Positions 33,164-41,382 of a stretch of 64,000 bases of DNA are shown piece after piece (position 1 is the stretch's first letter; every line of letters starts with the position of its first letter). Under the pieces are notes generated by a model. The model saw nothing but the letters and a program-made list of their open reading frames with translations. It did no database searches and was not told where the DNA came from. The position numbers and the translations under genes were made by a program. Origin of the DNA: UBA2211 sp035404185 (GTDB lineage: Bacteria; Patescibacteriota; Minisyncoccia; Minisyncoccales; Minisyncoccaceae); assembly GCA_965230985.1 (NCBI GenBank), contig OZ246399.1, forward strand, positions 1-64,000. Reading direction: 5' to 3'.

Positions 33164-34684
33164 TTAGAAAATCAATCCCTGACAATAGTCAGACATTGAA
33201 CCATTAACTGTATAATCATTAATACACCAAGCTCTAGTTGCTACACTTGAAGCATAGGCAGAAGAACCTCCGTAATACTTTGAAGCAGCCCTATACTCTC
33301 CTGCTTGCGTTCCCCCACCCAAGGCCTTTAAGTATAATCCAGCAGCTGTAAAAGCGTCTTGAATGTTCCATGGATCAGCATATGATTTTCCAGTTTGAGT
33401 TTTAACTTTTTCTTCGTATAAGCTCCATGTACTAGGAATAAATTGAGCTGGACCCATTGCTCCTCCAAAACCATAGGCTACGTATCCTGATTTTGCACAA
33501 GTAATTGCTCCCGATTCAGAAACAGATGCCTTGCAGTGATAAAGCTTGCTCCCATATTGAGAAACACAATCATTGATCCAGCAAGAGACTGGAGTTTTTT
33601 CCATTGTTCTTCCAGACTTATTAATAATTTCTAAAAATATTGGCAAGTCACGAGTAGGATGCATGATTCTTGAAATTAAACTTCCATTACTATACTTCCC
33701 TGCTCCAGTTTGAGCATTGGTAACATAGCATTGTCCAACGTTCCTTCCGATGGCCGACTCCTGACTAATGATAGCTAACAAAAATGCTGGCCTAACGCCA
33801 ATAGCATCTCCTATTTGTTTTGCTAAAGCTAGCGCTTCCCCAAAAGTAGGAGCTTTCTGATCTTCAGTTAGACCAACCATTTGAACCAGTTTAGCTGCAA
33901 TCTCTGCTGTTTTCTTGGTAATACTTTCTTTTTCTTTTAACTGTGCTTGATATTGAGCTTCAGTTAAAGTGTATAATTGATCTTTGGTTGCTTTTGTTGC
34001 TGCCGACTCCTTCTTTTGAACACTTTGTAATTCTAAAAGACTTTCTTTTTGACCCTTATCTTCTTCTAATGTTACTTTTTGATTTTCGAGAGTATCCTGT
34101 AATTTCTGAAAATTAGTTAAAAGTTCTTGATTTTTAACGTTTAATGTATCCAAATAAACAAGGTTGTCAAAAAAATCTGAAATAGTTTTGCTGGCAATTA
34201 AAACTTCGACAAAAGACTTCTTGTCTTCCTCGGCAACAGCCCTTAAAATTAATCCTATTTTTTCCTTTTGTATTTCTATTTCTTTTTCCGTTTCTGAAAT
34301 CGAAGATGTTGTGTCAACTATCTGAAATCCCAAACTTTTAATTGAAAGGTTTGATTGATATATCTGATAATCCAAATCCTTTATCTTTTTTGTTAGAGTG
34401 GTAATTTGATTTTTTAAAGTATCTTTTTCGGCGCTAGTTTTAGTAATATCTGACTCAATCTCCTTCTTCTTCCCTTCAAAATATGTCTGACATTGATTTA
34501 ATAAATTTTGACACTCAGAATCAGATATTGCATCACAAGCTGTTTTCCATCCCTCATTAGCACACATTTCATCTAAATTAGAAATGTCTACTGCTGATGC
34601 AAAAATAACAGGAAACAAAATTCCTGTTATCGCAAGAAACATTAATCCTTTCCAATTCTTAGTTTTAGAAAAACTAAAAAACAT
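33164..34684 (-). CDS. Secreted lytic transglycosylase with N-terminal coiled coil
   Basis: 506 residues. A signal-type hydrophobic segment (LMFLAITGILFPVIFASAVD) is followed by a long coiled coil (about 80-260) like those of PcsB/CwlO-type wall hydrolases. A C-terminal SLT/MltB-like domain has the catalytic Glu context AIISQESAIG, then GAMGPAQFIPSTW and DPWNIQDAFTAAGLYL. It should cleave peptidoglycan glycan strands, and the coiled coil may couple it to FtsEX (encoded at 55.9-57.5 kb). Convergent with the 110-aa gene. Confidence 0.85.
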   Translation of the reverse strand: MFFSFSKTKNWKGLMFLAITGILFPVIFASAVDISNLDEMCANEGWKTACDAISDSECQNLLNQCQTYFEGKKKEIESDITKTSAEKDTLKNQITTLTKKIKDLDYQIYQSNLSIKSLGFQIVDTTSSISETEKEIEIQKEKIGLILRAVAEEDKKSFVEVLIASKTISDFFDNLVYLDTLNVKNQELLTNFQKLQDTLENQKVTLEEDKGQKESLLELQSVQKKESAATKATKDQLYTLTEAQYQAQLKEKESITKKTAEIAAKLVQMVGLTEDQKAPTFGEALALAKQIGDAIGVRPAFLLAIISQESAIGRNVGQCYVTNAQTGAGKYSNGSLISRIMHPTRDLPIFLEIINKSGRTMEKTPVSCWINDCVSQYGSKLYHCKASVSESGAITCAKSGYVAYGFGGAMGPAQFIPSTWSLYEEKVKTQTGKSYADPWNIQDAFTAAGLYLKALGGGTQAGEYRAASKYYGGSSAYASSVATRAWCINDYTVNGSMSDYCQGLIF

Positions 34685-34693
34685 GAATAAAGT

Positions 34694-35341
34694 TTATTTT
34701 TCCTCTTCAGGAACTACTTCTTCCTCCTTTTTCGGAGCAGCTTGTTCTGGTTCTTTATTAACTTCTTCGATTGGTTTAGCTAACTCTTCTTCAACATCTT
34801 CAGGTTCAACAACTTGAACAATTATTTCCTCAGGATTTTCTACCTCAATAGTAACTCCAGCAGGAACCTTAATATCTTTAACTGTAATTGCATCTTCAAA
34901 GGTATTCAATGTCGATACGTCGATAACAATCTTGCTTGGTAAGTCTTTAGGAAGCGCTGAAACTGAAATTTCTTTCATGTTCATAATCAATGTTCCACCA
35001 AGCTTTAATGCTGGAGCTTCTCCGATTAATTCCAAAGGAACCTCGGTTTCAACCTCTTCTTTTAAGTTCGGCTGATAGAAATCGACATGGATTAATTCCT
35101 GAGTCAAAGGATTAACCTGTGTGTCATGGATTAAAACAGAATATTTTTTTCCATCTACTTCAAGATCAATTAAAGTTTCTCCAACATCTCTAAAAACTTT
35201 TTCAAAACTCTTTTTATCTATTTCTAAAGACATGTTCTCAACATCTGAACCATACAAAACTGCAGGAATTGAATCCGCACCATATCCTGCTCTAAAAGCA
35301 GTACCCTTTTTTTCTCTTATTTTTGCTATTAAACTTGTCAT
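34694..35341 (-). CDS. rplY: Ribosomal protein bL25 (CTC form)
   Basis: 215 residues. The 5S-binding N-terminal domain (AKIREKKGTAFRAGYGADSIPAVLYG, read in pieces) is followed by the TL5/CTC C-terminal domain and an acidic Glu/Pro tail. Longer than E. coli L25 (94 aa) but normal for the CTC group. It lies 4 bp before the 157-aa membrane protein's end. Confidence 0.93.
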   Translation of the reverse strand: MTSLIAKIREKKGTAFRAGYGADSIPAVLYGSDVENMSLEIDKKSFEKVFRDVGETLIDLEVDGKKYSVLIHDTQVNPLTQELIHVDFYQPNLKEEVETEVPLELIGEAPALKLGGTLIMNMKEISVSALPKDLPSKIVIDVSTLNTFEDAITVKDIKVPAGVTIEVENPEEIIVQVVEPEDVEEELAKPIEEVNKEPEQAAPKKEEEVVPEEEK

Positions 35342-35345
35342 TTTA

Positions 35346-35819
35346 TTAGTTTATTTCAAATTCATTTGAATATATTATCTTGTCGACTCTAAATTGTTCT
35401 CCGATAGCACAATCTATGCAAACTGGAATAGCTAATCGATGCACAGCAGGCTTTAAAAAAACTTCATTTGATACGATTATAAAAGCTTTTGATTGATTAG
35501 GATTAATGCATGTTTCAACAATGTCCTCCTTGTCACACTCAGAATAAGAATAACTATTCCAATTACTATTCTTCACTTGTATTTTGTACGGATAGCAAGC
35601 AGAAAAACATATTGTTTTATTCTCTTTATTCTCAATTTCCACTTTTATCTCGTCTGTCTGAGAATATTTGGTTTTTTCTGTAAAAGCTTTGACTATTTCA
35701 GCACTAGCGTTGTTATTGTTCTCTGTTTTATAATAAAAAAATACTCCAACAATAAAAACAGATACTAAAAAGACATAAGATAAAACCTTTATTATTTTAA
35801 GTCTTGTCTCTTTTTCCAT
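35346..35819 (-). CDS. Membrane-anchored extracellular protein, 157 aa
   Basis: One N-terminal membrane helix (VLSYVFLVSVFIVGVFFYY, about 12-30) and an extracellular domain with paired cysteines (CFSACYPY, SECDKEDIVETC, CIDC). The strand pattern suggests an Ig-like or similar beta-sandwich. No family recognised. Co-directional with rplY. Confidence 0.6.
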   Translation of the reverse strand: MEKETRLKIIKVLSYVFLVSVFIVGVFFYYKTENNNNASAEIVKAFTEKTKYSQTDEIKVEIENKENKTICFSACYPYKIQVKNSNWNSYSYSECDKEDIVETCINPNQSKAFIIVSNEVFLKPAVHRLAIPVCIDCAIGEQFRVDKIIYSNEFEIN

Positions 35820-35870
35820 ATTATTTTCTTGAAACCAGTATATACTGTTTTTGAATTTTTGGCAATAAAG

Positions 35871-36863
35871 TTAAACGATTTTAGTTCTCTCCACTTTTAT
35901 CTTCTCTCCTACTTTCTTTAAATCAATTCCCTCCTCTAATAATCCATTAATTGCCCCTCTTACCTTAATACAAGAGACTGAATTGGCGATTCCTAGGCGA
36001 ATTGCCCACTCAATATCCATATTTGATTTAATTAAACCAGAAATAAAAGCTGAAGCAAAAGCATCTCCCGCTCCCGTCTTATCAACTACCTTAACTTTAC
36101 ATGATGTAGCCTCAAACAAAACGTCTTCTTCTAAGACTAAAACTCCTTCTGGACCTTTAGTCACAGCATTAATTCCTGGATGAATCCTATTTAATTCTCT
36201 CATTATTCCCATTTCATCCTTGCTGTCAATCCCAGTCAATAAAGAAGCTTCTTCTAGATTTAATAAAAGAACGTCTACTTTTTTTAATATCGGCTCAAGT
36301 TTTTCTTTACCTAAAATAATTTGAGAATTACCTAAGTTAATGGCTACTTTAATTTTATTTTTCTTAGCAAAATCAACAATGTCTTCAGTCAAAGAACTTA
36401 ATTTTCCAGATAAAGGAGCCAGATAGAACCATGACGGAGACATGTCTCCCCAAAGTATTTCTTCCTTGTTAAGCATCTCTGATGCTCCGCGGTAAGCTAA
36501 AACCGTCCTCTCTTCCTCAGAAGTATTTAATATTATTGAATTATTAGTTGGTTTTTCATTTTTTTGAATAAACTCAGTGCCTATCCCCGCTTTTTCCATT
36601 TCAGCAATAATTTCTTTGCCGGGAATATCATCACCCACGGAACCACAATAAGCAACTTTAAATCCTTGCTTCTTGAAAGTAAAAGCTGTATTCATTCCTC
36701 CGCCGCCAAAACTAAAATACATATCATTGATATCAATCTTTGCTCCTAAATCAAAAGCTACTCCCAATCCAGAAGGAAGTTTATCGCTCTTTAAAGTATT
36801 CTTTTTATCTATCTTTAAAGAAATATCCCATGTTGCCGAACCAAATGTAATTATATCAAACAT
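35871..36863 (-). CDS. PfkB-family carbohydrate/nucleoside kinase
   Basis: 330 residues of the ribokinase fold. Signature 1 is FSFGGGGMNTAFTFKKQG; signature 2, with the catalytic Asp, is DKTGAGDAFASAFISGL. Likely phosphorylates a sugar or nucleoside with ATP; the substrate cannot be read from sequence (adenosine, ribose or a sugar phosphate are all possible). It is 1 bp from ppsA, suggesting joint regulation with central carbon metabolism. Confidence 0.88.
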   Translation of the reverse strand: MFDIITFGSATWDISLKIDKKNTLKSDKLPSGLGVAFDLGAKIDINDMYFSFGGGGMNTAFTFKKQGFKVAYCGSVGDDIPGKEIIAEMEKAGIGTEFIQKNEKPTNNSIILNTSEEERTVLAYRGASEMLNKEEILWGDMSPSWFYLAPLSGKLSSLTEDIVDFAKKNKIKVAINLGNSQIILGKEKLEPILKKVDVLLLNLEEASLLTGIDSKDEMGIMRELNRIHPGINAVTKGPEGVLVLEEDVLFEATSCKVKVVDKTGAGDAFASAFISGLIKSNMDIEWAIRLGIANSVSCIKVRGAINGLLEEGIDLKKVGEKIKVERTKIV

Positions 36864-36864
36864 A

Positions 36865-39240
36865 TTATTTTAATTTTCCTAAAGCTATTATTGTTTTTAA
36901 AACTGTGTCGCCATTTAAAGAAATGCTTTCAATTCCCTCGTTAACTAAGAATTCTGCAAAATCAGGATAATCAGATGGAGCTTGTCCGCATATTCCACAA
37001 TACTTATCCTTTTCTTTGCAAGTCCTAATTACTTTCTTAATTAATTCCTTAACCGCTTCATTTTTTTCATTCCCAATATATGCAAGGCCTCCATTATCTC
37101 TATCCAATCCGAGCGTTAATTGAGTCAAATCATTTGAACCAATACTCATTCCATCAAAAACCTCCAAAAATTGATCAATTAAGATAACATTGGAAGGAAT
37201 TTCACACATTACATATACAGGCATTTCTTCTTTCTTTAATCCAAACTCTCTAATTAATTCAACTACTTTCTTTCCTTCTTCGACTGTTCGGCAGAAAGGA
37301 ACCATTACTGCCACGTTAGTCAAACCAAACTCTTCTCTGACTCTTTTAATAGCCTCACACTCCATTTTAAAAGCTGGCTGGAAGCTTGGATCAATATATC
37401 TGCAAGCACCCCTAAAACCAATCATTGGATTCGATTCCTCTCCTTCAAAAGGATTGCCTCCAATTAAATTTTTATATTCATTAGTTTTAAAATCAGAAAA
37501 TCTGACAATTATTTTCTTAGGATAAAAAGCAGCCGCAATCTGAGCGATTCCTTCAGCTAGTTCATTAACAAAATATTCTTTCTTATCGTTATACTCCCTA
37601 GTTAATTCTTCGATGGCCTTTATCTCTGCTTCAGAAATCTTGATTTCTCCTTTTTTAATTTTATCATAGTTATACAAAGCTAAAGGATGAATTCTGACTT
37701 TTTCTGCAATAATAAACTCTTCTCTGGCCAATCCAACTCCATCATTAGGTAAAAATGAAGATTTAAAAGCCATATCTGGCGCTCCAATATTCAATGTTAT
37801 TTTTGTTTTAAGCTGTGGGATTTCATCTAAATTATATTCCTTAACTGTAAAAGGAACATCACCCTCAAGGATTCTGCCCTTCGCTCCAGAACTGCAATCA
37901 ACAGTTACCATCATTCCTGTTTTTAATTTTTGAGTCGCTTCTTTAGTTCCGACAATACAGGGAATCCCTAATTCTCTTGAAATAATAGCTGAATGACAAG
38001 TCTTTCCTCCTTCGTCGGTAATAACTGCAGCCGACATGGTTAAAATAGTATTCCAATCAGGATCAGTCATTTTAGTAACTAAAATTTCTCCTCTTTTGAA
38101 ATCTTTCATTTTTTTAACATCGGTTATTACCCGCACTACTCCCTTACCAATCTTATCTCCAATACTGATGCCGGTTAATAATGGCTTCATTTCTTCATCA
38201 ATTTTGTATTCTTGATAGGTATTTCCTTTTTTTGATTTCAAAGAATGGACTGTTTCAGGACGGGACTGAACAACATATAATTTTCCGTCTTTTCCGTCTT
38301 TAGCCCATTCAATATCCTGAGGACATTGATAGTGTTCTTCGATCAAGCATCCCCATTCAGCCAAAGTCAAAACTTCTTCATCGGTAAGTGAATATTTATC
38401 AAATTCTTCTTTAGTTGTTTTAACTTCCTTTATTCCACCACTCTCTCTATAAATATATTTACCGTCTTTTCTTCCTAATTCTTTATTAATAATCGCCTTA
38501 TACCCCTGCTTCATGGTTGGTTTAAAAACAAAAAACTTATCAGGAGTAACTCTCCCCTTAACAATCATCTCTCCAATTCCCCAAATTGAATTGATTAAAA
38601 CAACATTATTGAATCCGGTATCAGTATCAAGAGTAAACATAATTCCTGAAGAAGCTAAGTCACTCCTAATCATTTTTTGAACCACTACTGAAAGATAAAC
38701 TGACAATTGAGGAAAACCTTTGTCTCTTCGGTAAGCAATGGCTCGATCGGTAAATAAAGAAGAAATACAATATTTAACAGCTTCGATAACATCTTTTTCT
38801 CCTTTAATATTTAGATATGATTCGTGTTGTCCAGCGAAAGATGCATCGGGCAAGTCTTCGGCGGTAGCCGAACTTCTTACAGCCACATCACAATTCTCTC
38901 CGTATTCATCACAAAGCTTCCTGTATCCTACTAATATTTCCTCCTTTAAATCTTTAGGAAATTTTCCGTTTAAAATTAATTCTCTTGATTTCTTTCCCGC
39001 TTTTTGTACATTTTCTAATTTATTTAAATCAAGACCGTCATATATCTTTTCTAATTTCTTATCAATTCCATTGAAAGATAAAAAATTCTTGTAAGCATCA
39101 GCCGTAGTAGCGAAACCATTAGGAATTCTGACTCCTTTTGTTGTTAATAAAGAATACATTTCACCAAGCGATGCATTCTTGCCTCCAACAATTCCTACGT
39201 CCTTCTTTCTTATTTCTGAAAAAAATAGTGTATTTGCCAT
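36865..39240 (-). CDS. ppsA: Phosphoenolpyruvate synthase
   Basis: 791 residues, full length. The N-terminal ATP-grasp domain has VGGKNASLGEM and DVAVRSSATAEDLPDASFAGQ; the swivelling domain carries the phospho-histidine in GGKTCHSAIISRELGIP; the C-terminal TIM barrel has EIPSNVILIDQFL, GSNDLTQLTLG and CGICGQAPSD. Converts pyruvate + ATP to PEP + AMP + Pi, or runs in reverse to make ATP. GGAGGA lies 12 nt before ATG. Upstream is the 33-aa gene, then the acetyl-CoA synthetase pair. Confidence 0.96.
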   Translation of the reverse strand: MANTLFFSEIRKKDVGIVGGKNASLGEMYSLLTTKGVRIPNGFATTADAYKNFLSFNGIDKKLEKIYDGLDLNKLENVQKAGKKSRELILNGKFPKDLKEEILVGYRKLCDEYGENCDVAVRSSATAEDLPDASFAGQHESYLNIKGEKDVIEAVKYCISSLFTDRAIAYRRDKGFPQLSVYLSVVVQKMIRSDLASSGIMFTLDTDTGFNNVVLINSIWGIGEMIVKGRVTPDKFFVFKPTMKQGYKAIINKELGRKDGKYIYRESGGIKEVKTTKEEFDKYSLTDEEVLTLAEWGCLIEEHYQCPQDIEWAKDGKDGKLYVVQSRPETVHSLKSKKGNTYQEYKIDEEMKPLLTGISIGDKIGKGVVRVITDVKKMKDFKRGEILVTKMTDPDWNTILTMSAAVITDEGGKTCHSAIISRELGIPCIVGTKEATQKLKTGMMVTVDCSSGAKGRILEGDVPFTVKEYNLDEIPQLKTKITLNIGAPDMAFKSSFLPNDGVGLAREEFIIAEKVRIHPLALYNYDKIKKGEIKISEAEIKAIEELTREYNDKKEYFVNELAEGIAQIAAAFYPKKIIVRFSDFKTNEYKNLIGGNPFEGEESNPMIGFRGACRYIDPSFQPAFKMECEAIKRVREEFGLTNVAVMVPFCRTVEEGKKVVELIREFGLKKEEMPVYVMCEIPSNVILIDQFLEVFDGMSIGSNDLTQLTLGLDRDNGGLAYIGNEKNEAVKELIKKVIRTCKEKDKYCGICGQAPSDYPDFAEFLVNEGIESISLNGDTVLKTIIALGKLK

Positions 39241-39246
39241 TTTGTA

Positions 39247-39348
39247 TTAAAATCCTCCAAAAAGATTTATTATGCTAATTATTAAAAACAGTATCACGAA
39301 AATGACATCCAGAATGAAAACTATTATATTCCCTTTTTCTTTGTTCAT
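39247..39348 (-). CDS. Small single-pass membrane protein, 33 aa
   Basis: Read directly: MNKEKGNIIVFILDVIFVIL, then FLIISIINLFGGF. A charged start and one long hydrophobic helix. Its ATG overlaps the stop of the alpha-subunit gene (ATGA), so it is probably translated by coupling, and ppsA starts 6 bp after it. Conservation is untested, so this is a tentative call. Confidence 0.5.
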   Translation of the reverse strand: MNKEKGNIIVFILDVIFVILFLIISIINLFGGF

Positions 39349-40673
39349 TTTTTTATCAAACTATTAATACTCTTAACTGCTCTTTTGACATCAGTATAGT
39401 TAGGTATCCTATTTGATTCTAAATATTCAATCGCTGAATTAACCGATTGTCCGCCCAAAAAACAACAAACAATTGGCTTAAGAGGATATTTATTTCTTAA
39501 TTCTGTTATTATTTTAGCATTTTTTTCATGCTCTGTCATTAATTGTGGAGTAGAAATAACAATTAAACCATTAATATCATTCTGCTTGAGCAAACTTTCG
39601 ATAGCAACTGCGTATCTGTCAGATAATGCATCACCCAATACGTCTAAAGGATTATTTTTGCTTACCACTTTTTCCATTACTTTGTTCTTTTCTAAAAATG
39701 AAATTGTTGTTTTGCTCAAACTAGGAATCTCAATCCCCATTTCAGAACAATAATCAACCGTTAAAACACCCAAACCTCCTCCATTAGTAACAATTCCAAT
39801 TCCGTTCTCGCATTTTGGCAAGGAACTCAAAACAAGAGAAACATCAAACAACTCTTCTAGTGTATCAACTAAAATAACGCCTGATTGTTTCATTGCAGCT
39901 TGATAAACACTATAGTCTCCAGCCAATGTTCCAGTGTGAGTTCCAACCGCTTCTTTTCCTTTATCGCTTCTTCCTGATTTAATAGCAACAATTGGTTTGA
40001 TTTTAGAAACTTCTTTAGCGATACGCATAAACTTACGCCCATCTTTTACTCCTTCAAAATAAATAGAAATTACTTTTGTTTCATTATCTGTTTTTAAATA
40101 TTCAATAAAATCAGCTAAATCAATACCAGCTTCATTTCCGTAAGAAATAACTTTGGAAAATCCGAGTTTATTTTTATCAACAACTGAATCTAATAATGCT
40201 CCCGATTGAGAAAGAAAAGCAATATTCCCCTTTTTAGGGGTTATGGGAGCAAACGAAGCATTCAAATTGATTGAAGGATTGATTATTCCTAAACAATTAG
40301 GTCCAATTAAAGGAATTTTGTATTTTCTTGCAATATCCCTTATTTCTTCCTCTTCTTTTACGTTGCCAGCCTCTTTGAAACCAGAAGAAACAATAATGAT
40401 TGTGCCCACTTTCTTTTCGCAACATTCAGAGACGATATTTTTAACTAGTTTTGATGGAACAGCAATAATAACCAAATCTATCTTATCTTTAATATCTAAA
40501 ATAGTATCAAAACATTTTATTCCTAAAACTTCTTTCCTTTTTGGATTAACAAAATATATCTTTCTTAAATCTTTGCCTTCTAAAAGATTTTTAGCCAAGC
40601 CCAAACCAACCGTTTTTAACTCATCACTTGCTCCAATCAAAGCTATAGATTTAGGATTAAATATTTTTTTCAT
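39345..40673 (-). CDS. Acetate-CoA ligase (ADP-forming), alpha subunit
   Basis: 442 residues. A CoA-binding domain opens with KSIALIGASDELKTVGLGLAKNLLEG; then the ligase-CoA domains with NCLGIIN, AFLSQSGALLDS (phosphohistidine-loop region) and the ATGTHTGTLAGDY-like GTHTGTLAGDY. With the beta subunit it turns acetyl-CoA + ADP + Pi into acetate + CoA + ATP, the typical ATP-yielding step of fermentative Patescibacteria and archaea. It overlaps the beta gene by 4 bp. Confidence 0.93.
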   Translation of the reverse strand: MKKIFNPKSIALIGASDELKTVGLGLAKNLLEGKDLRKIYFVNPKRKEVLGIKCFDTILDIKDKIDLVIIAVPSKLVKNIVSECCEKKVGTIIIVSSGFKEAGNVKEEEEIRDIARKYKIPLIGPNCLGIINPSINLNASFAPITPKKGNIAFLSQSGALLDSVVDKNKLGFSKVISYGNEAGIDLADFIEYLKTDNETKVISIYFEGVKDGRKFMRIAKEVSKIKPIVAIKSGRSDKGKEAVGTHTGTLAGDYSVYQAAMKQSGVILVDTLEELFDVSLVLSSLPKCENGIGIVTNGGGLGVLTVDYCSEMGIEIPSLSKTTISFLEKNKVMEKVVSKNNPLDVLGDALSDRYAVAIESLLKQNDINGLIVISTPQLMTEHEKNAKIITELRNKYPLKPIVCCFLGGQSVNSAIEYLESNRIPNYTDVKRAVKSINSLIKK

Positions 40674-41302
40674 ACAATTATTCTAAAATCAGCAATCAAT
40701 ACTTGCTTATCTGTAACTATAACTGGATTGAAATCAATTGATTGAATCTTTTCTTCTTTAAGAGAAAGATTAGAAAGATTGACTATTGTTTCGGCAATAT
40801 TTATTAAATCAACTTTCTTCTTTCCTCTCGCTCCATTTAATATCTCAAATCCTTTTGTTTCCTTTATCATTTTGATTGCTTCTTCTCTGTCAATCGGAGC
40901 AATTCTAAAAGCAACGTCTTTAATTATTTCGATAAATATTCCTCCTAATCCAAACATTAGAACAGGACCAAATTGAGAATCTCTTTTCATGCCAATAGCA
41001 ATTTCATTTCCAGAAACCATTTCCTGAACTAATACTCCTTCAATGTTCTTCCCTTTAATATTTTTTTCAATTTCATCCCAGGCAACACTAAATTCTTCCT
41101 CATTTTTAATATTTACCTTCACTCCCCCAACCTCAGACTTATGAAATATCTTTTGAGCGTGAATTTTTAACACAATCGGAAAGCCTATTTGTTTTGCAAA
41201 CAATAATGCTTTTTCTTTTGAATTAAAAATCTCCGTTCTACAGAAAGGGAGCTTATATTTTAAGAGAATTTTTTTAGTTTCTTCAAAACTTAATATTTCC
41301 AT
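40670..41302 (-). CDS. Acetate-CoA ligase (ADP-forming), beta subunit
   Basis: A 210-residue ATP-grasp protein. Evidence: LPFCRTEIFNSKEKALLFAKQIGFPIVLKIHA (in pieces), HKSEVGGVKVNI, GVLVQEMV and FGPVLMFGLGGIFIE, ending with DFNPVIV. It supplies the ATP site for the alpha subunit encoded next (ATGA overlap). It is the first gene of a run beta-alpha-33 aa-ppsA-pfkB, a compact pyruvate/acetyl-CoA energy module. Confidence 0.93.
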   Translation of the reverse strand: MEILSFEETKKILLKYKLPFCRTEIFNSKEKALLFAKQIGFPIVLKIHAQKIFHKSEVGGVKVNIKNEEEFSVAWDEIEKNIKGKNIEGVLVQEMVSGNEIAIGMKRDSQFGPVLMFGLGGIFIEIIKDVAFRIAPIDREEAIKMIKETKGFEILNGARGKKKVDLINIAETIVNLSNLSLKEEKIQSIDFNPVIVTDKQVLIADFRIIV

Positions 41303-41342
41303 GTTTTAATTTTACATTAAAATTGGAATTGCTGCAATAAAA

Positions 41343-41369
41343 CAAAAGCCCGAGGATAAAACCTCGGGC
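41343..41369 (-). terminator. Terminator of the pseudopilin gene
   Basis: GCCCGAGG/CCTCGGGC, an 8-bp perfect stem, followed by TTTTG on the minus strand. Confidence 0.92.
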
Positions 41370-41382
41370 GGAAAAATAAATC